This document shows, piece after piece, positions 16,361-24,571 of a stretch of 64,000 nt of DNA. The stretch's first letter is position 1, and every line of letters begins with the position of its first letter. Where the stretch lies: contig NC_009485.1 of NCBI RefSeq assembly GCF_000015165.1, positions 1,714,001 through 1,778,000 of the forward strand. The letters are read 5' to 3'. The notes under the pieces are model-generated. The model did not search any database. It was not told the DNA's origin and saw only the letters and a program-made list of their open reading frames with translations. Position numbers and translations under genes: made by a program. This DNA comes from Bradyrhizobium sp. BTAi1. Lineage in GTDB: Bacteria > Pseudomonadota > Alphaproteobacteria > Rhizobiales > Xanthobacteraceae.

Positions 16361-16990
16361 ATGGCAAAACGATCTTCCTGGGCGGCTCTGCTGGCCGCTG
16401 TCGTCATCTTGGTGCCGCACCTCGCGCAGGCGCAGGCTGAACCTCGCGCGGGGGTCAAGCCGAAACCGCCCGAGGCTCCTGCCAAGCTGCCGAAGGTCGG
16501 GGCCGATAAGACCAAGGGGCTCGATTTCCTGTTCGGCGCGCTCAAGGCGGCCCCGGATGACGTCAGCGCCAAGCACGTCGAAGCGCGGATCTGGGCAATC
16601 TGGCTGCAAACCCCGAGCGACACCGTCGCCTTGCTGATGTCACGCTCGAAGGCCGCGATGGATGCGCGGCAGAATGAGGTGGCGCTGAAGCTGCTCGATT
16701 CCGTCATCAAGCTCCGGCCCGATTATGTCGAGGCTTGGAACCGGCGCGCCACAATCTATTACCTGCAGAATGACTACGGTCGCTCGCTCGCTGACATCCA
16801 GCAGGTGCTGCTGCGGGAGCCGCGGCATTTCGGCGCGCTGGCCGGCCTCGGTATGATCATGCAGGATCTCGGCGAGGAGAAGCGGGCGCTGGATGCCTTC
16901 CGCAAGGCGCTCGACGTCAATCCTCACCTGGAGAAGGTGCCTGACCTGGTCAAGACCCTGACCGAAAAGGTCGAAGGCCGCGATATCTAG
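16361..16990 (+). CDS. Exported TPR repeat protein
   Basis: This 209-residue protein has a signal peptide (residues 1-26, ending AQAQA) and a Pro/Lys-rich linker. At least three TPR-like helical hairpins follow; a clear one is EAWNRRATIYYLQNDYGRSL and another is FGALAGLGMIMQDLGEEKRA, ending DAFRKALDVNP. TPR proteins of this sort scaffold envelope complexes in the periplasm. No partner is visible. The ribosome-binding site is weak. Confidence 0.8.
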   Translation: MAKRSSWAALLAAVVILVPHLAQAQAEPRAGVKPKPPEAPAKLPKVGADKTKGLDFLFGALKAAPDDVSAKHVEARIWAIWLQTPSDTVALLMSRSKAAMDARQNEVALKLLDSVIKLRPDYVEAWNRRATIYYLQNDYGRSLADIQQVLLREPRHFGALAGLGMIMQDLGEEKRALDAFRKALDVNPHLEKVPDLVKTLTEKVEGRDI

Positions 16991-17111
16991 CCGTTCGATC
17001 GACCCGCCCGTTCAATGTGCGATTAACCGTGTCGGAATCGGCAGCCTTGCTGCTGACCCCGCGCGAGCCTAACTGCCGCTTGACCGAGACCGGTCGGCAG
17101 GAGAGGGCGCA

Positions 17112-17360
17112 ATGATCCGTACGGTGCTGACGGCAGCGCTGGTGATGGCAGTGGCAACGGCCGCCTGGGCCGAGGACAGGTTCTGGGTGGTCGGCAACCG
17201 TGCTACCAACAAGTGCGAAATCGTGACTAGCAACCCAGTCGTCACGATCATGGGTGACATCTGGTTCGCATCCGGGCCATTCAAGTCGCTGGACGACGCC
17301 AAGCTGGCGCGATCGACCATTAACGCGTGTCCGAACAAGGACATCACGTCCGAGGATTGA
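17112..17360 (+). CDS. Small exported protein, unknown function
   Basis: This 82-residue protein has a clear signal peptide (about residues 1-20, cleavage after AAWA) and an AGGAGAGG site eight bases before the ATG. The mature part of about 60 residues has two cysteines (NKCEIV and NACPN) that could form one disulfide. Trp/Phe positions (RFWVVGN, GDIWFASGPF) suggest a compact periplasmic domain. I do not recognise the family. It has no operon partner in view. Confidence 0.75.
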   Translation: MIRTVLTAALVMAVATAAWAEDRFWVVGNRATNKCEIVTSNPVVTIMGDIWFASGPFKSLDDAKLARSTINACPNKDITSED

Positions 17361-17394
17361 TCGGCCCAAGATCCGGCGAAGCCGGGTCGGTCCG

Positions 17395-17577
17395 TCAGTG
17401 GAAAGCGGTGCTGCGGCGCTCCGGCAGGCCGTATTGGACGGCGGCAGCATAAAGCTGCGCGATCTCGGCCTCGAGATGCTCGTTGACCAGCAGCAGGGCC
17501 TTCAGCGCACCACGGAGATCGCCATTGCAGCTGGCGACGATCTCGTCGATGGCTGCCTCGCTCGAACGGAAACTCAT
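17395..17577 (-). CDS. Small acidic helical protein, unknown function
   Basis: This 60-residue protein reads in a well-spaced frame with a strong GGGAGGGGG site five bases before the ATG. The sequence is mostly helical, with an acidic N-terminal half (SSEAAIDEIVASC) and LKALLLVNEHLEAEIAQLY, a probable amphipathic helix. A short basic tail ends in RRSTAFH. It looks like a small cytoplasmic protein. No family is recognised. The excellent ribosome-binding site is the main evidence. Confidence 0.7.
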   Translation of the reverse strand: MSFRSSEAAIDEIVASCNGDLRGALKALLLVNEHLEAEIAQLYAAAVQYGLPERRSTAFH

Positions 17578-17829
17578 TGTTACCCCCTCCCAAAACTACA
17601 AACTAACGCAGGGCTGGTCATCGTTGCTGTGCGCAGCGGGACCTGACTTGACCGCAAGTAATTCATGGCCATTGGCCGATTGCGAGGAAAAGTCCCGACC
17701 ATGGTTATAAAAAGGCCGACGACGCCATGATGACGGAATCGGCTTGACCGCACGTGAGATTGTGCCGTCCTTCGCGCAACTCTCTCCAAGCGGCGCCGTA
17801 TCTAGCGGGTGACACGCAGAAAAAACCTA

Positions 17830-18789
17830 ATGATTTCAATAGCAATCGTGGGTGCGATGGGGGCGCTGGCGCTCGCCACGCGGGCCGGTGTGGCGATCGT
17901 CGAAAGGCGTTATCCGCCGCAAGGGCAGGCGATCCCTGTTAACGGTGCAACTATCAATCTTGTGGATATCGGCCCCCGCGACGGCCAAAGGCCGCCGCTT
18001 TTGCTGATCCACGGCGCCAGTTCAAACCTGGAGGCGATGCGCAGGCCGCTGGGCGATCTGCTGGCGCAGCGGCATCGGGTGCTGCTGGTCGACCGCCCCG
18101 GGCACGGCTGGAGCCCGCGCGAGCGGAGCGAGGATTCCACCCCTGCCGCGCAGGCCCGCATGCTGGACGAGGCGTTGGCCCGGGCGGGGATCGGTCCGGT
18201 GATCCTGGTCGTTCACTCCTGGAGCGGGGCGCTCGGCTTGCGCATGGCGCTCGACTTTCCCGAGCGGGTGGCCGGGCTCGTGATGCTGGCCCCGGTCGCC
18301 TATCCCTGGCGCGGTGGGGTGGGCCAGTACAATGCGGCGGTGACGACCCCGGTGGTTGGGCCGCTGCTGGCCCACACGATCACCCTGCCGCTCGGCCTTG
18401 CGCTGATGGCTTCAGGGGCGCGCGGCGTGTTCGCGCCGCAGCAGATGCCGGACGATTTCGTGGACCGGACGGCAACGCCGCTGCTGTTGCGGCCGCAAGA
18501 ATTCATCGCCAATGCGCGCGATCTCGTCACCCTGAAGCAGTCGGTGACCGAGCAGGCGGCGCGCTACAGCGAGATCCGGGTGCCCGTGACCATCGTGGCA
18601 GGTGACGCCGACACCACCGTCTCCACCGCCATCCATTCCCGTCCGCTTGCCCAGGCGATCTCCCAGACGCGGCTGATCGTACTGCCCGGGCTGGGGCATA
18701 TGGTCCAGAATGCGGTGCCCGATCTGGTGGCCAGCGAGGTCGAGCGCCTTGTCGCGGCGGTGGCGCCGGCCGAAGCGGCCACGCCGTGA
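17830..18789 (+). CDS. Alpha/beta hydrolase
   Basis: This protein of about 319 residues has an N-terminal hydrophobic anchor or signal (MISIAIVGAMGALALATRAGVA). An alpha/beta-hydrolase fold follows: the oxyanion region LLLIHGASSN, the DRPGHGWS loop, the nucleophile elbow VVHSWSGALG with Ser, and a C-terminal catalytic region VAGDADTT and GLGHMVQN, with Asp and His. The elbow has Val in place of the usual first Gly, which is tolerated in the family. The ATG at 17830 is used; a GTG at 17809 in frame is possible. The substrate is unknown. Confidence 0.85.
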   Translation: MISIAIVGAMGALALATRAGVAIVERRYPPQGQAIPVNGATINLVDIGPRDGQRPPLLLIHGASSNLEAMRRPLGDLLAQRHRVLLVDRPGHGWSPRERSEDSTPAAQARMLDEALARAGIGPVILVVHSWSGALGLRMALDFPERVAGLVMLAPVAYPWRGGVGQYNAAVTTPVVGPLLAHTITLPLGLALMASGARGVFAPQQMPDDFVDRTATPLLLRPQEFIANARDLVTLKQSVTEQAARYSEIRVPVTIVAGDADTTVSTAIHSRPLAQAISQTRLIVLPGLGHMVQNAVPDLVASEVERLVAAVAPAEAATP

Positions 18790-18841
18790 CCGGGGGCTGG
18801 TCAAGCACGTGGCCCACGAAATGCCCGAGGAACTGGCCCAA

Positions 18842-18869
18842 GAAAAAGCCCCGGCGGGACGCCGGGGCT
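18842..18869 (-). terminator. Rho-independent terminator of the cytochrome c gene
   Basis: On the minus strand AGCCCCGGCG and CGCCGGGGCT form a 10-bp stem with a three-base loop. A run of five T follows (the aaaaa at 18843-18847 on the plus strand). It lies 33 bases past the cytochrome c stop. Confidence 0.85.
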
Positions 18870-18901
18870 CGAATCCTCTTTAACCGGTCGGGAGCAGCCC
18901 A

Positions 18902-19297
18902 TTACTGCTTCTGCTTGCCGTCCTTGTCGAAGGACGACACATACGCCCACAGGTTGTTGATCTCGTTCTCGCTCTTGATGCCGGCGAAGGTCATCTTGGT
19001 GCCCGGGATCTTGGCCTTCGGGTCCTTGATGTATTCCTTGAACACGGCTTCGTTCCAGGTGATGCCCGAGTTCTTGTTCGCATCTGAATAGTTGTAGTCC
19101 GGCACAGTGCCCGATTTGCGGCCGTCGAGGCCGTTGAGTTCCGGGCCCACCTTGTTCTTCGCACCTTCGCCGATCGCATGGCAGGGCAGGCACTTGTTAA
19201 AGGCGGTCTTGCCTGCGGCGGCATCCTGCGCCAGCGCGGCAGAGGCCACCGACGACGAGGCAATAACGACGAGCGCAGTCAAAGTCAGTTTCTTCAT
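18902..19297 (-). CDS. Periplasmic c-type cytochrome (class I)
   Basis: This 131-residue protein has a signal peptide (residues 1-23, cleavage after ALA) and one haem-binding CLPCH at residues 36-40. The sixth ligand is likely Met102 in GTKMTFAG, a loop typical of cytochrome c2/c-550. It carries electrons in the periplasm between bc1 and an oxidase or other acceptor. The C-terminal helix is EINNLWAYVSSF. It has its own terminator. A divergent gene, glcD, starts 212 bases upstream. Confidence 0.93.
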   Translation of the reverse strand: MKKLTLTALVVIASSSVASAALAQDAAAGKTAFNKCLPCHAIGEGAKNKVGPELNGLDGRKSGTVPDYNYSDANKNSGITWNEAVFKEYIKDPKAKIPGTKMTFAGIKSENEINNLWAYVSSFDKDGKQKQ

Positions 19298-19509
19298 GGA
19301 TCAGGCTCTGTGGTTACGAGACAAGGTTTGTACGGAGGTTTGTTGCATGGCCTCCGCCCTCACACAAGTCGCTCGTCCCCTTCCGGTTCAGCATTATCGT
19401 CGGCTTGTTTGCGCGGCAGCAAACAGTGAAACCCGGCTTGGCCGCCTACCCAAACCGCCGTGGTTGTGATTGATATGGCGGCACAAATCGTTTTCAGGAG
19501 ATGCGCGCG

Positions 19510-21003
19510 ATGGCGATCATGATGCCGGAAGCTGATCAGGCGGTGTTGGCACGGCGTGACCAGATCGTTGCTGCACTGCGTGCGATCGTACCGGGAGAGG
19601 GCGTCATCGACAGCGCTGCCGAAATGCTCCCTTACGAGTCTGACGGGTTGATGGCCTATCGGCAGCCGCCGATGGTCGTGGTGCTGCCGGAGACCACGGC
19701 ACAGGTGGCCAAGGTCCTGAAGTACTGCCACGAGCAAGGCATCAAGGTGGTTCCCCGCGGCTCGGGAACGTCACTGTCGGGCGGCGCGCTGCCGCTCGCC
19801 GACGGCGTGCTGCTCGGGCTTGGCAAGTTCAAGCGGATCCGCGAGATCGACTTCGACAACCGCGTCGTCGTGACCGAGCCCGGCGTCACCAACCTCGCCA
19901 TCAGCCAGGCGGTCGCGCATGCCGGCTTCTACTACGCGCCCGATCCGTCCTCGCAGATCGCCTGCTCGATCGGTGGCAATGTCGCGGAGAATTCCGGCGG
20001 CGTGCATTGCCTCAAATACGGCATGACCACCAATAACGTGCTCGGTTGCGAGATCGTGCTGATCAATGGCGAGGTGTTGCGGATCGGAGGCAAGTGCGCC
20101 GAGAACGCCGGCTACGATCTGATGGGGCTGATCACGGGATCCGAGGGGCTGCTCGGCGTGGTCACCGAGGTGACCGTCCGGATTCTGCAGAAGCCGGAGA
20201 CGGCGCGGGCGCTGATGGTCGGGTTTTCCGAGGTCGAAGCTGCCGGCGAATGCGTGGCGCGCATCATCGGAGCCGGCATCATCCCCGGCGGCATGGAGAT
20301 GATGGACAAGCCTGCGATCCACGCCGCCGAGGCCTTCGTTCATGCCGGCTATCCGCTGGACGTGGAGGCGCTCTTGATCATCGAGCTCGATGGCCCCGGC
20401 GTGGAGGTCGACGAACTGATCGGCCGCGTCGAGGCGATCGCCAATGGCTGCGGCTCGACGACATGTCGCATCTCGACCTCCGAGGCCGAGCGCAACTTGT
20501 TCTGGGCAGGGCGCAAGGCCGCCTTTCCGGCCGTCGGCCGGATCTCGCCGGACTATCTTTGCATGGACGGCACGATCCCGCGCGGCGCATTGCCGAAGGC
20601 GCTGGCGCGGATCCGCGAGCTGTCGGAGAAGTACCAGCTCGGCTGCGCCAATGTGTTTCATGCCGGCGATGGCAATCTTCACCCGCTCATTCTTTACGAC
20701 GCCAATAAGCCTGGCGAAATGGAGCGCGCCGAGGCGTTCGGCGCCGACATCCTGCGCTGTTGCGTCGAGCTCGGCGGCGTTCTGACCGGCGAGCATGGCG
20801 TCGGCATCGAGAAGCGCGACCTGATGCCGGACATGTTCACCGAGATCGACCTGAACCAGCAACAGCGCGTGAAATGCGCCTTCGACAGCCAGGGCCTGCT
20901 CAATCCCGGCAAGGTCTTCCCCACGCTGCATCGCTGCGCCGAGCTCGGGCGCATGCACGTTCATGGCGGCCGGCTCGCCTTTCCCGACCTGCCCAGGTTC
21001 TGA
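19510..21003 (+). CDS. glcD: Glycolate oxidase FAD-binding subunit GlcD
   Basis: This protein of about 497 residues is the FAD-linked dehydrogenase that oxidises glycolate to glyoxylate, with GlcE and GlcF. The FAD-binding motif PRGSGTSLSGGALP is near residue 80, and the flavin phosphate region is SSQIACSIGGNVAENSGG. The C-terminal cap holds GNVFH/GDGNLHP-type residues (HAGDGNLHP) and the GEHGVG active-site motif. The ATG at 19510 has an AGGAG site nine bases upstream; the ATG at 19501 directly abuts that site, so it is less likely. It is the first gene of glcDEF. Confidence 0.95.
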   Translation: MAIMMPEADQAVLARRDQIVAALRAIVPGEGVIDSAAEMLPYESDGLMAYRQPPMVVVLPETTAQVAKVLKYCHEQGIKVVPRGSGTSLSGGALPLADGVLLGLGKFKRIREIDFDNRVVVTEPGVTNLAISQAVAHAGFYYAPDPSSQIACSIGGNVAENSGGVHCLKYGMTTNNVLGCEIVLINGEVLRIGGKCAENAGYDLMGLITGSEGLLGVVTEVTVRILQKPETARALMVGFSEVEAAGECVARIIGAGIIPGGMEMMDKPAIHAAEAFVHAGYPLDVEALLIIELDGPGVEVDELIGRVEAIANGCGSTTCRISTSEAERNLFWAGRKAAFPAVGRISPDYLCMDGTIPRGALPKALARIRELSEKYQLGCANVFHAGDGNLHPLILYDANKPGEMERAEAFGADILRCCVELGGVLTGEHGVGIEKRDLMPDMFTEIDLNQQQRVKCAFDSQGLLNPGKVFPTLHRCAELGRMHVHGGRLAFPDLPRF

Positions 21004-21032
21004 TGACGGCTTCTGAACGGATCGATCAGTGA
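21003..21032 (+). other. Nine-codon mini-ORF bridging glcD and glcE
   Basis: ATG at 21003-21005 overlaps the last base of the glcD stop (TGATG), and its TGA at 21030-21032 overlaps the GTG start of glcE. The nine encoded residues are MTASERIDQ. The tight TGATG and GTGA arrangement would hand ribosomes from glcD through to glcE. It may be a coupling device or chance. Confidence 0.35.
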
Positions 21033-22267
21033 ACAATTTGAAAGTCACCAACGCCGCCGAGGTCGAGGACGTCGTGCGCGCGGCGATTGCCAGCGAGCAG
21101 CCGCTCGACATCATTGGCCACGGGTCGAAGCGGCAGATCGGCCAGCTCACGACGACGAATGCCGTGCTGGATCTGTCCGCCCTCAACGCGGTGATCTCCT
21201 ACGAGCCGAACGAGTTGATCATCACGGTCCAGGCCGGTGCGCCGCTGGCCGACCTGCTGTCGCTGATCGATTCGAAGAGCCAGCAATTCGCTTTCGAGCC
21301 GATGGACACCGGTCCGCTGCTCGGACTGCCTGGCAGGGGCACGATCGGCGGCATGATCGCGGTCGGGCTTGCCGGACCACGCCGCATCCGGGCTGGCGGG
21401 GTCCGCGATCACCTGCTCGGGGCCCACGCGGTCTCCGGCTTTGGCGAGAGCTTCAAGACCGGCGGCAAGGTGGTGAAGAACGTCACCGGTTATGACCTCT
21501 GCAAGCTGCTGGCGGGCTCCTGGGGCACGCTCGCGGTCATGACCGAGGTGACGCTGAAGGTGATGCCGCGCCCGGAATCCGAGCGCAGTCTGGTGCTGCG
21601 CGGGCTGGATGACCTCAAGGCCAACCGGGCCATGACGGCCGCGCTGGGCTCGCCCTTCGACGTCTCCGGCGCCGCCCATCTGCCGGCCTCCTCGCTCCGG
21701 CCCGATGTCGATGGGCTTAGTGACATCGGCTCGCCGCGCGAGGCCGTCACCGTGATCAGGCTGGAGGGCATCACCGCCTCGGTCACGCATCGCGCCGCGT
21801 CGCTGGCCAAGCAGCTGTCGCCCTTCGGGCCGGTCGACATCATCGCGGATGACGCCTCCGCCAGGTTCTGGAGCGCCGCCCGGGACGTGCTGCCGTTCGC
21901 GGCCAACGGTCCGCTCGGGGCCTGGCCGGTGTGGCGGATCGTCTGCCCGCCCGTATCGGGCGCTGCGATCGGACAGGCGCTGACGCGGCCAACCGGCGGG
22001 GAGGTGATCTATGACTGGGGTGGCGGGTTGATCTGGGCGGCGCTTCCGCCGCAGCCCGACGCATCGGCGGGCCTGGTCCGTCAGCAGGTGGAGGCGGCCG
22101 GCGGTCACGCCACCTTGCTGCGCGCCTGGGACGAGATGCGCCACGCGGTCGACGTGTTTCATCCGCAGCCGGCCGGCGTTGCTGCCCTGGAAGAGCGGGT
22201 GCGGGTGTCCTTCGATCCGAAGTCCATTTTCAACCGCGGCCGGATGCGTCGGAGCGTTGCGTCATGA
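21029..22267 (+). CDS. glcE: Glycolate oxidase FAD-binding subunit GlcE
   Basis: This 412-residue second FAD-linked subunit of glycolate oxidase has the PCMH-type FAD-binding fold with IIGHGSKRQIG and LGLPGRGTIGG, ending in a domain that holds GKVVKNVTGYDLCK (near residue 149), the GlcE hallmark. The start is a GTG at 21029. It overlaps glcF by four bases (ATGA), so glcDEF is one operon. Confidence 0.93.
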   Translation: MNNLKVTNAAEVEDVVRAAIASEQPLDIIGHGSKRQIGQLTTTNAVLDLSALNAVISYEPNELIITVQAGAPLADLLSLIDSKSQQFAFEPMDTGPLLGLPGRGTIGGMIAVGLAGPRRIRAGGVRDHLLGAHAVSGFGESFKTGGKVVKNVTGYDLCKLLAGSWGTLAVMTEVTLKVMPRPESERSLVLRGLDDLKANRAMTAALGSPFDVSGAAHLPASSLRPDVDGLSDIGSPREAVTVIRLEGITASVTHRAASLAKQLSPFGPVDIIADDASARFWSAARDVLPFAANGPLGAWPVWRIVCPPVSGAAIGQALTRPTGGEVIYDWGGGLIWAALPPQPDASAGLVRQQVEAAGGHATLLRAWDEMRHAVDVFHPQPAGVAALEERVRVSFDPKSIFNRGRMRRSVAS

Positions 22268-23589
22268 AAACCGAATTCACTTTGGCCCAGCTTGCCGACC
22301 CCGATATCGCGGTCGCCGACAAGATCCTGCGCGCCTGCGTGCATTGCGGCTTCTGCACCGCGACCTGTCCGACCTATGTGCTGCTGGGCGATGAGCTCGA
22401 CAGTCCCCGCGGCCGCATCTATCTGATCAAGCAGATGCTGGAGAAGGACCAGGCGCCGACCGCCGATGTGGTCAAGCATATCGACCGCTGCCTGTCGTGC
22501 CTCTCCTGCATGACGACCTGTCCGTCGGGCGTCCACTACATGCATTTGGTCGATCAGGCGCGTGTGCGAATCGAAAAGACCTATCGGCGATCGCTGACTG
22601 ACCGGCTGCTGCGCAGCGTGCTCGCTTATGTGCTGCCGCGGCCGCGCGAGTTTCGGCTCGCCATGAGCCTGGCGCGGCTCGGCCGGCCGTTCAAGGCGCT
22701 GCTGCCCGCGTCCTCGCAGACCCGAGGGCCGGCGCCGAGCCTGTTGCGGCGGCTCAGGGCGATGCTCGATCTCGCCCCCGCGGCGGCCCTGCCGCCGCCC
22801 GGGCCGTCCGGCGGTACCGTATTTCCGGCGCAGGGAGCGCGTCGTGGCCGCGTGGCGCTGCTGCAGGGGTGTGCCCAGCAGGCGCTCGCCCCACGCATCA
22901 ACCAGGCCGCGATCAACGTGCTGACCCGGCACGGCATCGAGGTCGTGCTGGTGAAGGACGAGCAATGCTGCGGTGCGCTGACCCATCACATGGGCCAGGA
23001 TGCCGATGCGCTGGCGCGGGCGCGCGGCAATGTCGGCGTGTGGAGCGCCGAGGCGAGCGCACGCGGCCTCGATGCGATCCTGGTCACCACGTCAGGCTGT
23101 GGAACGGTGATCAAGGACTACGGCCACATGCTGCGCGAGGACCCGCAATATGCGGCTTCGGCCGCGGCTGTTTCGGCCTTGGCGAAGGACATCAGCGAAT
23201 ATCTCGCAGGCCTCGATCTGCAGACCGGAAAGGCGCCGCACGGCGACATCGTCGTTGCTTATCACTCCGCTTGCTCGCTGCAACATGGGCAGAAAATCAC
23301 GAGCATTCCGAAAGAATTGCTTTCCAACTCGGGATTCGTGGTGAAAGATATACCGGAGAGTCATTTGTGTTGCGGTTCGGCGGGGACCTACAACATTCTC
23401 CAGCCTGACATCGCGATGAAGCTGCGCGATCGCAAGGTCGCCAATATCGCGACCGTCAAGCCGAATGTGATCGCGGCGGGCAATATCGGCTGCATGATGC
23501 AGATTGCCAGCGGCACGACTGTCCCCGTCGTCCACACCGTTGAACTTCTCGACTGGGCGACGGGCGGTCCGCGACCAGGATTGAATTGA
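22264..23589 (+). CDS. glcF: Glycolate oxidase iron-sulfur subunit GlcF
   Basis: This 441-residue protein has two N-terminal [4Fe-4S] clusters, CVHCGFCTATCP and CLSCLSCMTTCP, each CxxCxxCxxxCP. C-terminal cysteine-rich CCG domains follow (EQCCGAL and HLCCGSAGTYN), the pattern shared with LldE and heterodisulfide reductase. It passes electrons from GlcD/E to the quinone pool at the membrane. The start ATG overlaps the glcE stop. No clear terminator is visible in the 75 bases before the next gene. Confidence 0.95.
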   Translation: MKTEFTLAQLADPDIAVADKILRACVHCGFCTATCPTYVLLGDELDSPRGRIYLIKQMLEKDQAPTADVVKHIDRCLSCLSCMTTCPSGVHYMHLVDQARVRIEKTYRRSLTDRLLRSVLAYVLPRPREFRLAMSLARLGRPFKALLPASSQTRGPAPSLLRRLRAMLDLAPAAALPPPGPSGGTVFPAQGARRGRVALLQGCAQQALAPRINQAAINVLTRHGIEVVLVKDEQCCGALTHHMGQDADALARARGNVGVWSAEASARGLDAILVTTSGCGTVIKDYGHMLREDPQYAASAAAVSALAKDISEYLAGLDLQTGKAPHGDIVVAYHSACSLQHGQKITSIPKELLSNSGFVVKDIPESHLCCGSAGTYNILQPDIAMKLRDRKVANIATVKPNVIAAGNIGCMMQIASGTTVPVVHTVELLDWATGGPRPGLN

Positions 23590-23664
23590 AGGATGGGCGC
23601 GTGCGGACAGCCGGCCCGTCTCGCCGGATGATGTGATCAATCGGCGGCAACTGGAGGGTTTCTG

Positions 23665-24111
23665 ATGGCGAAGGACAAGAAGGCCAAGAAGGACAAAAAA
23701 GAAAAGAAGGACAAGAAGAAGCTGATGGCGCAGGCCGAGGCGGCCAAGAAGGCGACGAAGAAGTCTGCCAAGAAGGCTGTGAAGAAGACCGCAAAGAAAG
23801 CTGCCAAGAAGGCGGTGAAGGCTCCCGCCAAGAAGGCGAAGAAGGCGGTGAAGGGCGCGGCGAAGAAGGCCGCCAAGAGCGCGGCCAAGGCTCCCGCCAA
23901 GAAGGCCAAGAAATCGGCGGCGACCAAATCGGTGTCCAAGGCGCCTGCTGCGCCGAAGAAGGCCGCCAAGAAGCGCGCGCCGAAGAAGGCTCCGCTGGTT
24001 GAAACCCCCGAAGTGAACGAGGCCGAAGCGGCGTCCGAGACCAACTGGGCGATGCCGAGCCCAGCGTCCGAGGAGCATGAGACCGGGGAGGGGACCGCGT
24101 CGGAGAGCTGA
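23665..24111 (+). CDS. Histone H1-like Lys/Ala-rich nucleoid protein
   Basis: This 148-residue protein consists mostly of Lys, Ala and Pro. Residues 1-110 are repeats of the KKAAKKA/KAPAKKAKK kind, and residues 111-148 are acidic (EVNEAEAASET, HETGEGTASES). The layout matches eukaryotic H1 tails and the bacterial H1-like or AlgP/PhaF-type proteins. It probably binds DNA or polyhydroxyalkanoate granules; which of these is not visible. GGAGGG precedes the ATG. It is followed by a strong terminator, so it is transcribed as its own unit or as the end of the glc operon. Confidence 0.85.
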   Translation: MAKDKKAKKDKKEKKDKKKLMAQAEAAKKATKKSAKKAVKKTAKKAAKKAVKAPAKKAKKAVKGAAKKAAKSAAKAPAKKAKKSAATKSVSKAPAAPKKAAKKRAPKKAPLVETPEVNEAEAASETNWAMPSPASEEHETGEGTASES

Positions 24112-24150
24112 TCTCTTCGGCCCGTTCTGACGACCGACCAGACCACATGA

Positions 24151-24186
24151 CGAGGCCGCAGCGGTGACGCTGCGGCCTCGTTGTTT
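24151..24186 (+). terminator. Rho-independent terminator after the H1-like gene
   Basis: CGAGGCCGCAGCG (24151-24163) pairs perfectly with CGCTGCGGCCTCG (24168-24180), a 13-bp stem with a GTGA loop. A T-rich tail (ttgtttg) follows. It lies 39 bases past the stop codon. Confidence 0.9.
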
Positions 24187-24571
24187 GTTGCCGATCGCGA
24201 TCGGCTCCTCGTCACTGCGCTCGTCGAATCGTCGTCCGCAATTCTACGGCCGCGCGAATCCGTGACGGAGCCGCCTGTCTCTCACCCCAATTCAGTTGGG
24301 ACGACGCTGACAGATGCGCATTCATCCTGTGCTCGGGGCAGGTTCGGGATACCGCGTGACACGAAGATTTGTTGTTCAAATGCAACAGGCGCGGACAACC
24401 TGCCGTAGAATTGTCAAATCGCCCAAAAAGGCGGCAGATGCCGCGCTTTTTTGCTTCACCTGCGGCGGGACCCTGGCACAAATTGCGTCCGATAGACGCA
24501 GCCGGCCTTGTTTGCGCCCTGGGGGGCCGAATGTCGGGCTGATGTTCGAAATTTGGGTGATGGGGATCTTC
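24187..24571. other. Leader region of the porin gene
   Basis: No gene is seen here. The region holds the likely promoter of the porin and a hairpin at 24425-24452. In that hairpin gcggc/gccgc is flanked by an A-run on the left and a T-run on the right. It reads as a terminator or attenuator about 120 bases before the porin start. I see no open frame with a ribosome-binding site. Confidence 0.45.
24425..24452 (+). terminator. Terminator-like hairpin in the porin leader (possible attenuator)
   Basis: The stem AAAAAG-GCGGC / GCCGC-CTTTTTT, with one bulged G and an AGAT loop, ends in six T. Its position 120 bases before the porin ATG, and inside the gap between gene units, allows either attenuation of the porin transcript or an upstream terminator. 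Confidence 0.45.
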
